Assembly: GCA_023253905.1 (NCBI GenBank)
Contig: JALREG010000228.1
Location: 1 to 15,343, forward strand
Origin: Burkholderiaceae bacterium
Lineage (GTDB): Bacteria; Pseudomonadota; Gammaproteobacteria; Burkholderiales; Burkholderiaceae
Reading direction: 5' to 3'
DNA: 15,343 bases
This document shows positions 6,398-14,370 of this stretch, piece after piece (the stretch's first letter is position 1; every line of letters starts with the position of its first letter). The notes beneath the pieces are model-generated. The model was given only the letters and a program-made list of their open reading frames with translations, ran no database searches and was not told the origin of the DNA. Position numbers and translations under genes: made by a program.

Positions 6398-7486
6398 ATG
6401 AAAGCGACTCCGCGTATCAGCCGCCGCACGGTCATCCAGTCCGCAATTGCCGGCGCATCGACCCTTGCGTTTCCGGCCATCGGGCAGGGGCCGACCAAGG
6501 TCACTTTCACAACCTCCTGGACACCGGAAGGCCCGAATCTGTTTGCCTACGTCGCACGCGATCGCGGATTCTGGAAAAAGTACGGGCTCGATGTATCGGT
6601 TGCGCGCGGATCCGGGTCAGGCGCAGCCGCCCAGGCCGTCGGCACCGGCACTTTCATGTTCGGCATGACCGCCACCCCGGTCGTAGTTCAGCAGGCCGCG
6701 CGCGGGCTGCCGCTGGTGTCCATCGGTCAAATCAACTATGACGCGGTGATGGGCGTGGGCGTACTCGCCGACTCCCCCATCAAAACTCCCAAAGACCTCG
6801 AAGGCCGGAAAATCGGCGCGAGCGTCACCTCGGGCGAATACCCGTTCCTCAGCCTCTACGCACAGAAGGCCGGCTTCGACCTGTCGAAAGTCAATCTGGT
6901 TCAGCTCGACGGCAAAGTGCGCGACCGGTCGCTGATTGAAAAGCTGGTGGATGGCGTCTCGGCATTCGGCTCCAGCACCATTCCTGCGCTGTCCTCCAAC
7001 GGCGCCAACCTGCGCTTTCTCACCTTCAAACAGGCCGGCATCGAGTTCTACGGCCAGTCGCTCATCACCCAGGCGTCCCGCCTGCAAAATGAGGCGTCAG
7101 TCGTCGAGGCGCTGGTCGCGGGGGCGATGGATGCCATCAAGTTCGCCATGACCAATCCCGATGAGGCACTCTCTATCTTCCTGAAAGCCAATGAAGAGGT
7201 GGCCATGACCGCCACTTCCAAGGAGTTCGTTCGCATCGGTCTCGGCCTGTCCAATCTGCACAACTTCTGCCCGGAGGTCATCAACAACGGGTTTGGCTAT
7301 GTCGACATGGGCAAGATCCGAAACCAGGCCGACCTGATCCTCAAGTACGCGGTCAGCGGCAACGTCACGCCGCCCGACATCGACAAGCTCTTCACCAACC
7401 GGTTTGTGGGCAAACTCAAGCTGTCAGATGCCGAACAGGCGACAGTCAGGAAGAACATCGAGCCGTTCCGCAAATACGTCAGCTGA
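6398..7486 (+). CDS. ABC transporter substrate-binding protein, NMT1/THI5-SsuA-like, Tat-exported
   Basis: A 362-aa periplasmic binding protein. The N-terminus carries a twin-arginine signal (ISRRTVIQSA, R9-R10, followed by a hydrophobic stretch and a cleavage region near FPAIGQ, residue 30). The mature start has the NMT1/SsuA-like pattern: FTTSWTPEGPNLFAYVARDR, then GFWKKYGLDV, an AxAQAVGTGTFMFGM segment and VVQQAARGLPL. This family delivers small ring compounds such as sulfonates, thiamin precursors, hydantoins, pyrimidines or aromatics to ABC importers. It is the first gene of the nine-gene operon, 1 nt from the ATPase gene. The ligand is not predictable; its co-transcription with an amidase/carbamoylase and an aminotransferase hints at a nitrogen-containing substrate. 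Tat export implies the protein may fold before secretion. Confidence 0.9.
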   Translation: MKATPRISRRTVIQSAIAGASTLAFPAIGQGPTKVTFTTSWTPEGPNLFAYVARDRGFWKKYGLDVSVARGSGSGAAAQAVGTGTFMFGMTATPVVVQQAARGLPLVSIGQINYDAVMGVGVLADSPIKTPKDLEGRKIGASVTSGEYPFLSLYAQKAGFDLSKVNLVQLDGKVRDRSLIEKLVDGVSAFGSSTIPALSSNGANLRFLTFKQAGIEFYGQSLITQASRLQNEASVVEALVAGAMDAIKFAMTNPDEALSIFLKANEEVAMTATSKEFVRIGLGLSNLHNFCPEVINNGFGYVDMGKIRNQADLILKYAVSGNVTPPDIDKLFTNRFVGKLKLSDAEQATVRKNIEPFRKYVS

Positions 7487-7487
7487 C

Positions 7488-8276
7488 ATGTCTGAGGCGG
7501 CTTTCATCCAGCTCGACCAGGTCGGTAAAACCTACCGCACACGCACGGGCCCGGTTCACGCCGTGGCTCAGGCCAGTTTCGGTGTTCGGCAAGGCGAGTT
7601 CGTATCGCTGCTGGGCCCCAGCGGGTGTGGCAAGAGCACGCTCCTCATGATGGTCGCCGGCCTGGAGCAACCCAGCGCCGGCAGCCTCCGCTTCAAGGAT
7701 CAGCCCATTGAGGGACCCCGCAGCGACAACGGCATCATTTTTCAGGATGCCACGCTCCTGCCCTGGAAGTCGGTCATCGACAATGTGCTGTTTCCCATCG
7801 ACATCCTGAAGCGCCCCCGCGCCGACTACGAAGCGCGTGCCCTCGAATTGATCGCCCGGGTGGGCTTGCGCGGGTTTGAGCGCAAGAAGCCGCATGAGTT
7901 GTCAGGCGGCATGCGACAGCGCGTAGCGATCTGCCGCGCACTGATCCATGACCCACCCGTACTGCTCATGGACGAGCCCTTCAGCGCGCTCGATGCAATC
8001 ACGCGCGATCAGATGAATATCGTGCTCGCCGAGATGCTGGAAACCTACAACAAGACCGTGCTGTTTGTGACCCACAGTATTCGTGAAGCGGTCTACCTGT
8101 CCGATCGCGTGCTGGTGATGAGTGGTCGCCCGTCAACCATCACGCTCGACCTTGCTATCGACTTTCCCCGTCCGCGAAGCCCGGATATTGAAGACGCTCC
8201 GCGTTTTCGCGAACTAGTCCGCGAGCTTCGCGAAAGCATTGAGCACGCCCATGAAGCCACGGCTGCCCAGCACTGA
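7488..8276 (+). CDS. ABC transporter ATP-binding protein (SsuB/TauB/NrtD-like)
   Basis: A 262-aa cytoplasmic ATPase that powers the importer. All nucleotide-binding motifs are intact: Walker A GPSGCGKST (43-51), Q-loop Q86 in IIFQDATLLPW, signature LSGGMRQR (138-145), Walker B VLLMDEPFSALD (158-169) and the switch His in FVTHS (H196). This is the single-domain type paired with NMT1-like binding proteins. The start at ATG 7488 comes 1 nt after the binding-protein stop; the frame is open upstream to 7404, but that would overlap the previous gene by 83 nt and add non-homologous residues. A 15-nt gap leads to the permease. One ATPase gene and one permease gene suggest a transporter of two identical membrane subunits and two identical ATPases. 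Confidence 0.94.
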   Translation: MSEAAFIQLDQVGKTYRTRTGPVHAVAQASFGVRQGEFVSLLGPSGCGKSTLLMMVAGLEQPSAGSLRFKDQPIEGPRSDNGIIFQDATLLPWKSVIDNVLFPIDILKRPRADYEARALELIARVGLRGFERKKPHELSGGMRQRVAICRALIHDPPVLLMDEPFSALDAITRDQMNIVLAEMLETYNKTVLFVTHSIREAVYLSDRVLVMSGRPSTITLDLAIDFPRPRSPDIEDAPRFRELVRELRESIEHAHEATAAQH

Positions 8277-8291
8277 CCCGGCCCACCTCTG

Positions 8292-9119
8292 ATGTCCCAA
8301 ACCGTCAACAGCAACCAACTCGCCCGCCAGACGGGCGAGGTCACCGCTCCCGCATTTCGAAGCACCAGCGGGCGCGCCCTCTACCTGCCGCTTCTGGTCG
8401 CCGGTGGCGTGCTGCTCTTGTGGGAAATTGGGGTACGGCTCGCGGGTATTCCTTCAGTGATTCTGCCCACGCCCACGGCCATCCTCGAACTGGTGCTGGA
8501 CAAGCACGAGATTTTGCTGCGCCACGCCATTCCCACCACCCTTGAATCGGCGGGCGGATTTCTCCTGGCATCGGCCGCTGGCATCCTGATTGCCATTCTG
8601 CTCACCTACTCGGAAATCGCCCGTCAGGCGCTGTTCCCAAACCTGGTTTTTTTTCAGCTGATCCCCAAGATCGCACTCGCGCCGCTCTTCATCATGTGGC
8701 TGGGCATCGGTTCGCAATCCAGGCTGGCTTTTTCGGTATTCATCAGCATTTTTCCGATCATCATCGCAACGACCGCCGGCCTGTCAGCGGCCGATCCCAA
8801 CGCAGTTCGGCTCTGCCGTTCGCTCACCGCAAGTGAGTGGCAGATCTTTACCAACATACGTTTCCCAAGCGCCCTGCCCTACATCTTCAGCGGCATGAAA
8901 ATCGGCATCACGCTGTCGATCATCGGCGTGATCATCGGCGAGTTCATCACCTCGCAGCGGGGCCTTGGCTACCTGATCATTTTCGCCACCTCTCGGGCTG
9001 ACACGGTGGTAGCGATGGCGGCCATCGTTGTCCTTTGCGCAAGTGGCCTCCTCCTCTACGGCGCCGTCGCGCTTGCTGAAAAACTCACCGACCGTCGCTA
9101 CGGCGTGCCGCGCGGCTGA
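8292..9119 (+). CDS. ABC transporter permease (SsuC/TauC-like, BPD_transp_1)
   Basis: A 275-aa inner-membrane permease with about six predicted helices, starting near residue 30 (LYLPLLVAGGVLLLWEIGVR). It has the family's PSVILPTPTAI segment after the first helix and the ATPase-coupling EAA-like loop around EWQIFTNIRFPSALPYIFSGMKIG, ending at the conserved Gly. The GLGYLIIFA stretch follows. It completes the importer with the two preceding genes. The SD before ATG 8292 is poor, so translation probably depends on coupling to the ATPase gene 15 nt upstream. Length and motif order are normal for the SsuC/TauC group; the substrate is set by the binding protein. Confidence 0.93.
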   Translation: MSQTVNSNQLARQTGEVTAPAFRSTSGRALYLPLLVAGGVLLLWEIGVRLAGIPSVILPTPTAILELVLDKHEILLRHAIPTTLESAGGFLLASAAGILIAILLTYSEIARQALFPNLVFFQLIPKIALAPLFIMWLGIGSQSRLAFSVFISIFPIIIATTAGLSAADPNAVRLCRSLTASEWQIFTNIRFPSALPYIFSGMKIGITLSIIGVIIGEFITSQRGLGYLIIFATSRADTVVAMAAIVVLCASGLLLYGAVALAEKLTDRRYGVPRG

Positions 9120-9129
9120 TTTCTCGAAC

Positions 9130-9133
9130 GGAG
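9130..9133 (+). promoter_or_regulatory. SD setting a TTG start for the SDR gene
   Basis: GGAG is 8 nt before the TTG at 9142. The frame is open upstream into the permease gene, but the SDR fold begins directly after this TTG (TGKTVLITGASKGIG), so this SD decides the start. Confidence 0.6.
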
Positions 9134-9141
9134 ACTCCACC

Positions 9142-9945
9142 TTGGATCTGCAACTGACCGGCAAGACCGTGCTGATCACGGGCGCCTCAAAAGGTATTGG
9201 CCTTGCGGCCGCCCGCGCTTTCGCAGCTGAAGGCTGCCACCTGCACCTCACCGCGCGAAGCGGCGATGCGCTGGCTCAAACCCGGGACGAGCTCCAGTCC
9301 CGGCATGGTGTACGGGTCAGCGTGCATGTGCTCGACATGGCTGACCACGCCCGCCTGGGGCAGTTGGCCGCCGACTGCGCCGACACCGACATTCTGATCA
9401 ACAACGCGGGCGAAATTCCTTCGGGGCCAATCGAGTCGCTCGATGAAGCCATCTGGAAGCGCAGCTACGACGTCAAGCTCTTTGGCTACATGTTTCTCAC
9501 CCGTCATCTTTATACGCGGATGAAAGCGCGCGGCAGCGGCGTGATCCTGAACGATATCGGCAACTCAGGCGAAAACTGGGACGCCAACTATGTGGCGGGC
9601 AGCACTGCTAACGCCGCCCTCATGGCTTTCACCAAAGCGCTAGGTGGCGTCAGTCTTGACTATGGCGTGCGCGTGCTCGGCGTAAACCCTGGTCCCGTGG
9701 ATACCGAGCGGATGATCAAGATCAACAAGCGGCGCGCCATCGACGTCTATGGCGATGAGTCAAAGTGGGACAGCCTGCATCAGCACTACCCAGGCCAACG
9801 CGCTGCAAGCGCCGAGGAAATCGCTGATCTGATGTTGTTTCTGTGTTCACCACGCGCAGGCTACATAAGCGGCGCAATCGTCACGATCGACGGCGGCATT
9901 GCTGCCAAAGGCTCGATCATCAAGCCCAGGTTTGAACTCAAATGA
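9142..9945 (+). CDS. SDR-family oxidoreductase with atypical active site
   Basis: A 267-aa short-chain dehydrogenase/reductase fold. The cofactor motif TGASKGIG (13-20) and NNAG (87-90) are intact, and the NPGPVDT loop (182-188) and IDGG tail (249-252) are typical. The catalytic Tyr-x-x-x-Lys is not standard. The Tyr150 stretch reads YVAGSTANAALMAFTKALG, with Ser at the Lys position; when the following helix (AALMAFTKAL) is aligned instead, Gly153 and Asn157 fall where Tyr and Lys belong. It therefore may be a non-dehydrogenase or an SDR with altered catalysis; I recall such AGSxxN-type SDRs among environmental Proteobacteria. Start is TTG 9142, chosen from the SD and fold boundary. The stop overlaps the aminotransferase start (ATGA), so the two are co-translated. 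Confidence 0.88.
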   Translation: MDLQLTGKTVLITGASKGIGLAAARAFAAEGCHLHLTARSGDALAQTRDELQSRHGVRVSVHVLDMADHARLGQLAADCADTDILINNAGEIPSGPIESLDEAIWKRSYDVKLFGYMFLTRHLYTRMKARGSGVILNDIGNSGENWDANYVAGSTANAALMAFTKALGGVSLDYGVRVLGVNPGPVDTERMIKINKRRAIDVYGDESKWDSLHQHYPGQRAASAEEIADLMLFLCSPRAGYISGAIVTIDGGIAAKGSIIKPRFELK

Positions 9946-11093
9946 ATGCGCCCATGGCTCCCCGCGGATTTGATATCCGCAATCGTCACTTCGATACGCT
10001 GTTCAACACGCCGGGCCTGATGTGGCTGGGCCAGAACACCAATCACTTCCCGACAGCACCTGAAGTCCGGCAAGCCATGCTGGACTCCATCGCCGCCGAG
10101 GAGTATCACGCCTACGCCCCGCCTGCTGGCATGCAGGCACTTCGCGAGGGCATCCTCGACGATGTCGGACTGCCCGATCACAGCGTGATGGTCACCGATG
10201 GCGGGGTTGAGGCCCTCTACACGGTGTGCCGAAATCTGTGCCGGCCAGGCGATGAGTTCGTCACCACCGACCCGGGCTGGAAGTGGCCGATTCATTTCTC
10301 GCAGGCCGCGGGCGCCAAGGTGATCGAGATTCCCATCTATGATCCGGCGCGCAACTATCGCCTTCACGCCGAGCAGCTCGCCGCTGCCGTCACCGAACGT
10401 ACACGCGCCATTTACCTCGTCGATCCGAACAACCCGCTTGGCATCTGCTACACCGATGCCGAACTGAAAGCGTTCACCGATATCGCTCGCAAGGTGGGCG
10501 CATATTTCATTCACGACACCACTTACCGGCATTTCGCGGATGCGCCTGGCCTGGCTGCGCGTCACTACCCCGAGCGCACGCTCACCATTTACAGCTTCTC
10601 AAAGTGGCTGGGACTGGCGGGGCTGCGGGTGGGAGCCATCATTTCCAATCCCGACCTGATCGAAGTCATGGCTGCCGCGCCGCCCAACAATCTGGGCTGT
10701 AATGTCATTTCACAGCGGGCGGCCATCGCTGGCCTTGCCATCAAGTCACGCTGGATGAACGACATTGGGCCGCGTCAACGCCGGAATCAGGCAGTCATCA
10801 AGGCCGCGGCCGACAAGATCCCTGGCCTTCACATTCCTGTGTATCCCTCGCAGGCAAACTTCATCGTGCTCGAGGTGATTGAAGCCGGCATCACGCCCGA
10901 AGCGTTATGCATGGCCTATCGCGAGAAAAACATCATGATCCGCCAGGGTTCCTATCACACCCCTGCCTTTGGTCATCGGTTCGTCAAGATCAGCACCACG
11001 GTGCCTGAGGAGTGGGCCGACGCGCTCGCCGAGGCGCTTCCCGAAATGGTCGCCAAGGCCCGAACGATCAAATCGGTCGAGGCGCTCTTTTAA
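9942..11093 (+). CDS. Class I/II PLP-dependent aminotransferase
   Basis: A 383-aa fold-type I aminotransferase expected to move an amino group between an amino acid and an oxo-acid. Visible are the substrate and cofactor motif DPNNPLG (161-167), D192 and Y195 in FIHDTTYRHF, the PLP Schiff-base lysine K221 in YSFSKWLGLAGLRVG, phosphate-binding R229 and a C-terminal HRFVKIS that should supply the carboxylate-binding Arg. The start overlaps the SDR stop by 4 nt (ATGA); an ATG at 9946 lies out of frame. The length is typical. Specificity is not readable, but in an operon with an NMT1-like importer and an amidase it could process an amino acid released from the imported compound, or aminate a carbonyl made by the SDR. 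Confidence 0.92.
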   Translation: MNAPMAPRGFDIRNRHFDTLFNTPGLMWLGQNTNHFPTAPEVRQAMLDSIAAEEYHAYAPPAGMQALREGILDDVGLPDHSVMVTDGGVEALYTVCRNLCRPGDEFVTTDPGWKWPIHFSQAAGAKVIEIPIYDPARNYRLHAEQLAAAVTERTRAIYLVDPNNPLGICYTDAELKAFTDIARKVGAYFIHDTTYRHFADAPGLAARHYPERTLTIYSFSKWLGLAGLRVGAIISNPDLIEVMAAAPPNNLGCNVISQRAAIAGLAIKSRWMNDIGPRQRRNQAVIKAAADKIPGLHIPVYPSQANFIVLEVIEAGITPEALCMAYREKNIMIRQGSYHTPAFGHRFVKISTTVPEEWADALAEALPEMVAKARTIKSVEALF

Positions 11094-11126
11094 TCGTCGC
11101 CCGGCCTCGTCTGACAGGAGATCCGC

Positions 11127-12008
11127 ATGCCACGTATCACTACCACCGACGGCGTCCAGCTTCATGTCGAAGAAGCGGGACAGGGAACGCCGATTGTTTT
11201 TGTCCATGAGTTTGGCGGCGACCACCGCAGCTGGGAACCGCAGCTGCGGTATTTTTCGCGTACGCATCGCTGCATCACTTATGCCGCGCGCGGGTATCCG
11301 CCCTCCGACGTACCGGCTGATGTGAAGGCCTATTCACAGATCCGTGCGGTCGAGGACATTCTGGATGTGATGAACGCCATGAGCGTGGATCGCGCGCATG
11401 TGATCGGTCTGTCGATGGGGGGCTTTGCAACCCTGCACTTCGGCCTTCACCATCCCGACCGCGCTCGTTCGCTGGTTGTAGCGGGCGCAGGCTATGGCGC
11501 AGAAAAGCAGTACGAAGATTATTTTCGCGGGGTCTCACTCGAGGTAGCACGTCAGTTCGAGGTGCAGGGGGCCGAGCAGTTCGCCCGCACCTACTCGATC
11601 GGCGCCTCGCGGGTGCAGTTTCAAAACAAGGACCCGCGCGGTTGGGCCGAGTTCGCCCGCTGGCTGGGCGAGCATTCGTCCCTGGGTTCGGCCAACACCA
11701 TGCGAGGCGTACAGGCGCAGCGCCCCTCCATCTACGATCTCAAAGATCGACTCGCAGTGATGCCGGTTCCGACGCTCGTTGTGGTGGGCGATGAAGACGA
11801 CCACTGCATTCAGCCGGGGGTGTTCATGAAAAAAACCATTCCGGCCTGCGGCCTCCTGATTCTCCCCAAAACCGGGCACACGCTCAATCTCGAAGAGCCC
11901 GATCATTTCAACCGCTTTACGCTCGAGTTTCTGCATGCCGTCGAGGCGGGTCGGTGGACGCCGCGCGATCCGCGCGCGCTACCCTCCGAGATCATGAAGA
12001 CCAACTGA
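11127..12008 (+). CDS. Alpha/beta-fold hydrolase
   Basis: A 293-aa alpha/beta hydrolase with the oxyanion segment FVHEFGGDHRSW (25-36), nucleophile elbow GLSMGG (94-99, Ser96), the acidic residue probably in VVGDEDDHC (about 212-220) and the catalytic His in KTGHTLNLEEPDHF (about 250). The fold is that of 3-oxoadipate enol-lactonase, meta-cleavage hydrolases and amide-cleaving deformylases such as NicD, so it could cleave a lactone, a C-C bond in a ring-fission product, or an amide. A clear SD (AGGAG 11116-11120) sits 6 nt before the ATG. It is 33 nt after the aminotransferase, the largest gap in the operon. Function beyond hydrolase is not assignable. It lacks a signal peptide and is expected in the cytosol. 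Confidence 0.9.
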   Translation: MPRITTTDGVQLHVEEAGQGTPIVFVHEFGGDHRSWEPQLRYFSRTHRCITYAARGYPPSDVPADVKAYSQIRAVEDILDVMNAMSVDRAHVIGLSMGGFATLHFGLHHPDRARSLVVAGAGYGAEKQYEDYFRGVSLEVARQFEVQGAEQFARTYSIGASRVQFQNKDPRGWAEFARWLGEHSSLGSANTMRGVQAQRPSIYDLKDRLAVMPVPTLVVVGDEDDHCIQPGVFMKKTIPACGLLILPKTGHTLNLEEPDHFNRFTLEFLHAVEAGRWTPRDPRALPSEIMKTN

Positions 12009-12024
12009 CCCACGCCACCCCACC

Positions 12025-13281
12025 ATGGCACTCGGTCAGGCGCCCAGCCACGCGGTCAGCGAAGATCGGCTCTGGAATCGCCATATGGCGCTTGCGCGTC
12101 ACGGCGCCACCCCTCGAGGCGGGGTGAACCGGCAGGCGCTTTCTGCTGAAGATATCGAGGCGCGGCGAACAATGATCGGCTGGGCCCGAGACATCGGCTG
12201 CTTGGTGTTCGGCGACGAGCTCGGCAATTTCTTCATCCGGCTGGAAGGAAGCCGCCCCAACCTGCCCCCGGTGCTCACCGGGTCGCACTTGGACAGTCAA
12301 CCCACCGGCGGAAAATTTGATGGTGTGTATGGCGTCCTCGCCGGGTTTGAGGTGTTGCAGGCGATTCGCGATACCGGGCTGGTGCCACGCCGCTCAATCG
12401 AAGTGGTGTCCTGGATGAATGAGGAAGGCTCGCGGTTCGCGCCCGGCATGATGGGATCAGCCGGCTTTGCCGGCGTTCGCAGTGTGGCCGAGATTGTCGC
12501 GGTGCATGACGCCCGACAGCAATCGGTGGCGGACTCGCTTGCCGAACTCGCCCGGGCGCTTCCCGATGTGCCCTTACGGCCCCTGCAAACCCCGGTTCAC
12601 AGCTACATCGAGGCCCACATCGAGCAGGCGCCCGTGCTTGAAGCGCATGGGGTTCCGATCGGCGTCGTCACCGGTATTCAGGGCAAACGAACCTTCCGCG
12701 TCACCGTCACGGGCGAAGAGTCGCATGCGGGAACCACGCCGCATCGCAGACGCCGCGACGCGCTGCTGTCGGCCACCGGCATGGTGCAGGCGCTTGAGCG
12801 TTTGTGTTTCGATCCGCTCGACATCACCCGCTTCACCGTGGGTATGTTTCGTGTTGAGCCCAATGCGCCGTCGGTGATTCCTGCGAAGGTTGTATTTTCG
12901 ATTGATATTCGCCATGAATCATCCCCAAGACTGGTTGAACTGGGTGATGCGGTTGCGCCGCTGTGCCGGGCGCATGCCGGTCCGTGCGACGTCAGCGTCG
13001 AAGAGCTCTCGACCGCCCTGTCGCTTGAGTTCCCAGAGTCGATTCGCCGCGAAATCGAAGCGGCTGCAAGTCGTCTGGGGCTTGGTCACATGCGGCTCCT
13101 GTCGGCTGCGGGGCACGACGCCCGCTACCTGAATGACCACTGCGAAACCGGCATGATCTTCGTTCCGTGTCTGAAGGGCATCAGCCACCACGAATCAGAG
13201 TCCGCCACGCCAGCCGATCTCGCCGCAGGGGCGCGCGTCCTCGCCGAGGTCGTCTGGGCGCGCGCCAACGACATCGACTGA
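12025..13281 (+). CDS. M20-family Zn-dependent amidase (hydantoinase/carbamoylase type)
   Basis: A 418-aa binuclear-metal amidohydrolase of the AllC/HyuC/beta-ureidopropionase group, which cleaves N-carbamoyl or similar amide groups. The metal ligands of the family are present: H88 in GSHLDSQP, D99 in GGKFDGVYG, E133/E134 in NEEGSRF, H198 in EAHIEQ and H388 in GISHHESE. The dimerisation-domain motif ESHAGTTPH (232-240) is intact. The N-terminus (RLWNRHMALARHGATPRGGVNR) matches family starts, supporting ATG 12025 despite a weak SD; it is 16 nt after the hydrolase stop. Full-length. Substrates of the family include N-carbamoyl amino acids, ureidoglycolate-type compounds and allantoate. Here it is the best indicator that the imported molecule holds a ureido, amide or carbamoyl group, though no cyclic amidohydrolase that would precede it is in the window. 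Confidence 0.9.
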   Translation: MALGQAPSHAVSEDRLWNRHMALARHGATPRGGVNRQALSAEDIEARRTMIGWARDIGCLVFGDELGNFFIRLEGSRPNLPPVLTGSHLDSQPTGGKFDGVYGVLAGFEVLQAIRDTGLVPRRSIEVVSWMNEEGSRFAPGMMGSAGFAGVRSVAEIVAVHDARQQSVADSLAELARALPDVPLRPLQTPVHSYIEAHIEQAPVLEAHGVPIGVVTGIQGKRTFRVTVTGEESHAGTTPHRRRRDALLSATGMVQALERLCFDPLDITRFTVGMFRVEPNAPSVIPAKVVFSIDIRHESSPRLVELGDAVAPLCRAHAGPCDVSVEELSTALSLEFPESIRREIEAAASRLGLGHMRLLSAAGHDARYLNDHCETGMIFVPCLKGISHHESESATPADLAAGARVLAEVVWARANDID

Positions 13282-13284
13282 TCG

Positions 13285-14370
13285 ATGGGTATCGCGCATC
13301 GGCTCGCCTACCGAGCGCTGCGCCCGTTTCTGTTCTCGCTGGATGCTGAGCACGCGCACGATCTAGTGCTGTCGCGTCTGGCTAATGCCTCCCCCCTCAC
13401 CCGCAGACTGATCTCGCAAGCCCGGGTCGATGATCCGGTGACCGTTGCTGGCCTGTCCTTTCCTAACCGCGTGGGTCTGGCGGCAGGTCTGGACAAAGAA
13501 GCGCGCGCCCTGCCTGCCCTGGCTGCGATGGGGTTGGGTTTCATCGAGGTGGGTAGTGTCGCGCCACGGGGCGAGGCGTGGTCGCCGCCTCCCAGGATCC
13601 ATCGTCTGCCGCAGGCGCAGGCGCTCATCAACCGGATCGGTCTTCATCGCGGCGGGTTAGAACCCTTCTGCGCGGCGCTCGCGCAGTGTTCCTGGCCGCT
13701 TGATCCGAGAGCGCCCGTGCCGGTGCGCCTGGGTGTGAACCTGGCCTGTAATGCGGCCACCCTCGCCAGCGACGCGATCAGCGATTATTCGTCGGGACTT
13801 CACGCCACCATCGCGTGGGCCGACTACTTCACCATCAATGTCTCGAACCCCAATGCGTCAAACCGGCATGTTCCCGATACGCTCCCGGCTCTGCACCCAT
13901 GGCTGCAGGCGATCGACGAGGTGCGAGTCAACCTCGGCACCCAGACTGGCCGACGTCCCCCTGTTTTTCTGAAGATTTCGCCAGACTTGAGCGAGACAGG
14001 TGTGGGTACGCTCTGTGAGGCACTGCGTGCACGCAGTGATAAAGTCAACACGAGCGGACTTCAGTGGGGCGTAATCGTCGCCAACACCAGCGCCCGGCGC
14101 GATGCAGTCCGCGGTCTCCCCCATACGGAACGGGCGGGTGGGCTATCGGGGGCGCCGCTGCGCGAACCAGTGAATCGGTTGGTGGCACAGATGCGACGAC
14201 AACTCGGGAACGACATCGCGATCATCGGTACAGGAGGCATTCTGAGCGGTAACGATGCACGCGAGCGAATCGAGGCAGGTGCCGATCTGGTGCAGGTCTA
14301 CACCGGCCTCATCTATCGTGGCCCTGATCTGGTACGTGAGGCAGCAACTGCTCTCCGAGCGAGCCGATGA
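13285..14370 (+). CDS. pyrD: Dihydroorotate dehydrogenase-like flavoprotein (class 2 PyrD paralogue, altered active site)
   Basis: A 361-aa FMN protein with the class 2 dihydroorotate dehydrogenase layout: an N-terminal membrane-associating helical segment, AAGLDK (66-71), LINR (114-117), KISPDLS (230-236), VANTS (265-269), AGGLSG (284-289) and the FMN-phosphate loops IIGTGGI and VQVYTGLIYRGP. Orotate-contacting Asn residues appear conserved (N116, N185, N190, N267). The catalytic base position is changed: NVSNPN (185-190) has Asn188 where bacterial class 2 enzymes have Ser and class 1 or DPD enzymes Cys. NRMGFNN has become NRIGLHRGG and NIGKN is NLACN. It is therefore doubtful that this is the housekeeping PyrD. 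It starts 3 nt after the M20 gene and overlaps the next by 4 nt. A ring-reducing or -oxidising role on an imported heterocycle is possible but unproven. Confidence 0.8.
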   Translation: MGIAHRLAYRALRPFLFSLDAEHAHDLVLSRLANASPLTRRLISQARVDDPVTVAGLSFPNRVGLAAGLDKEARALPALAAMGLGFIEVGSVAPRGEAWSPPPRIHRLPQAQALINRIGLHRGGLEPFCAALAQCSWPLDPRAPVPVRLGVNLACNAATLASDAISDYSSGLHATIAWADYFTINVSNPNASNRHVPDTLPALHPWLQAIDEVRVNLGTQTGRRPPVFLKISPDLSETGVGTLCEALRARSDKVNTSGLQWGVIVANTSARRDAVRGLPHTERAGGLSGAPLREPVNRLVAQMRRQLGNDIAIIGTGGILSGNDARERIEAGADLVQVYTGLIYRGPDLVREAATALRASR

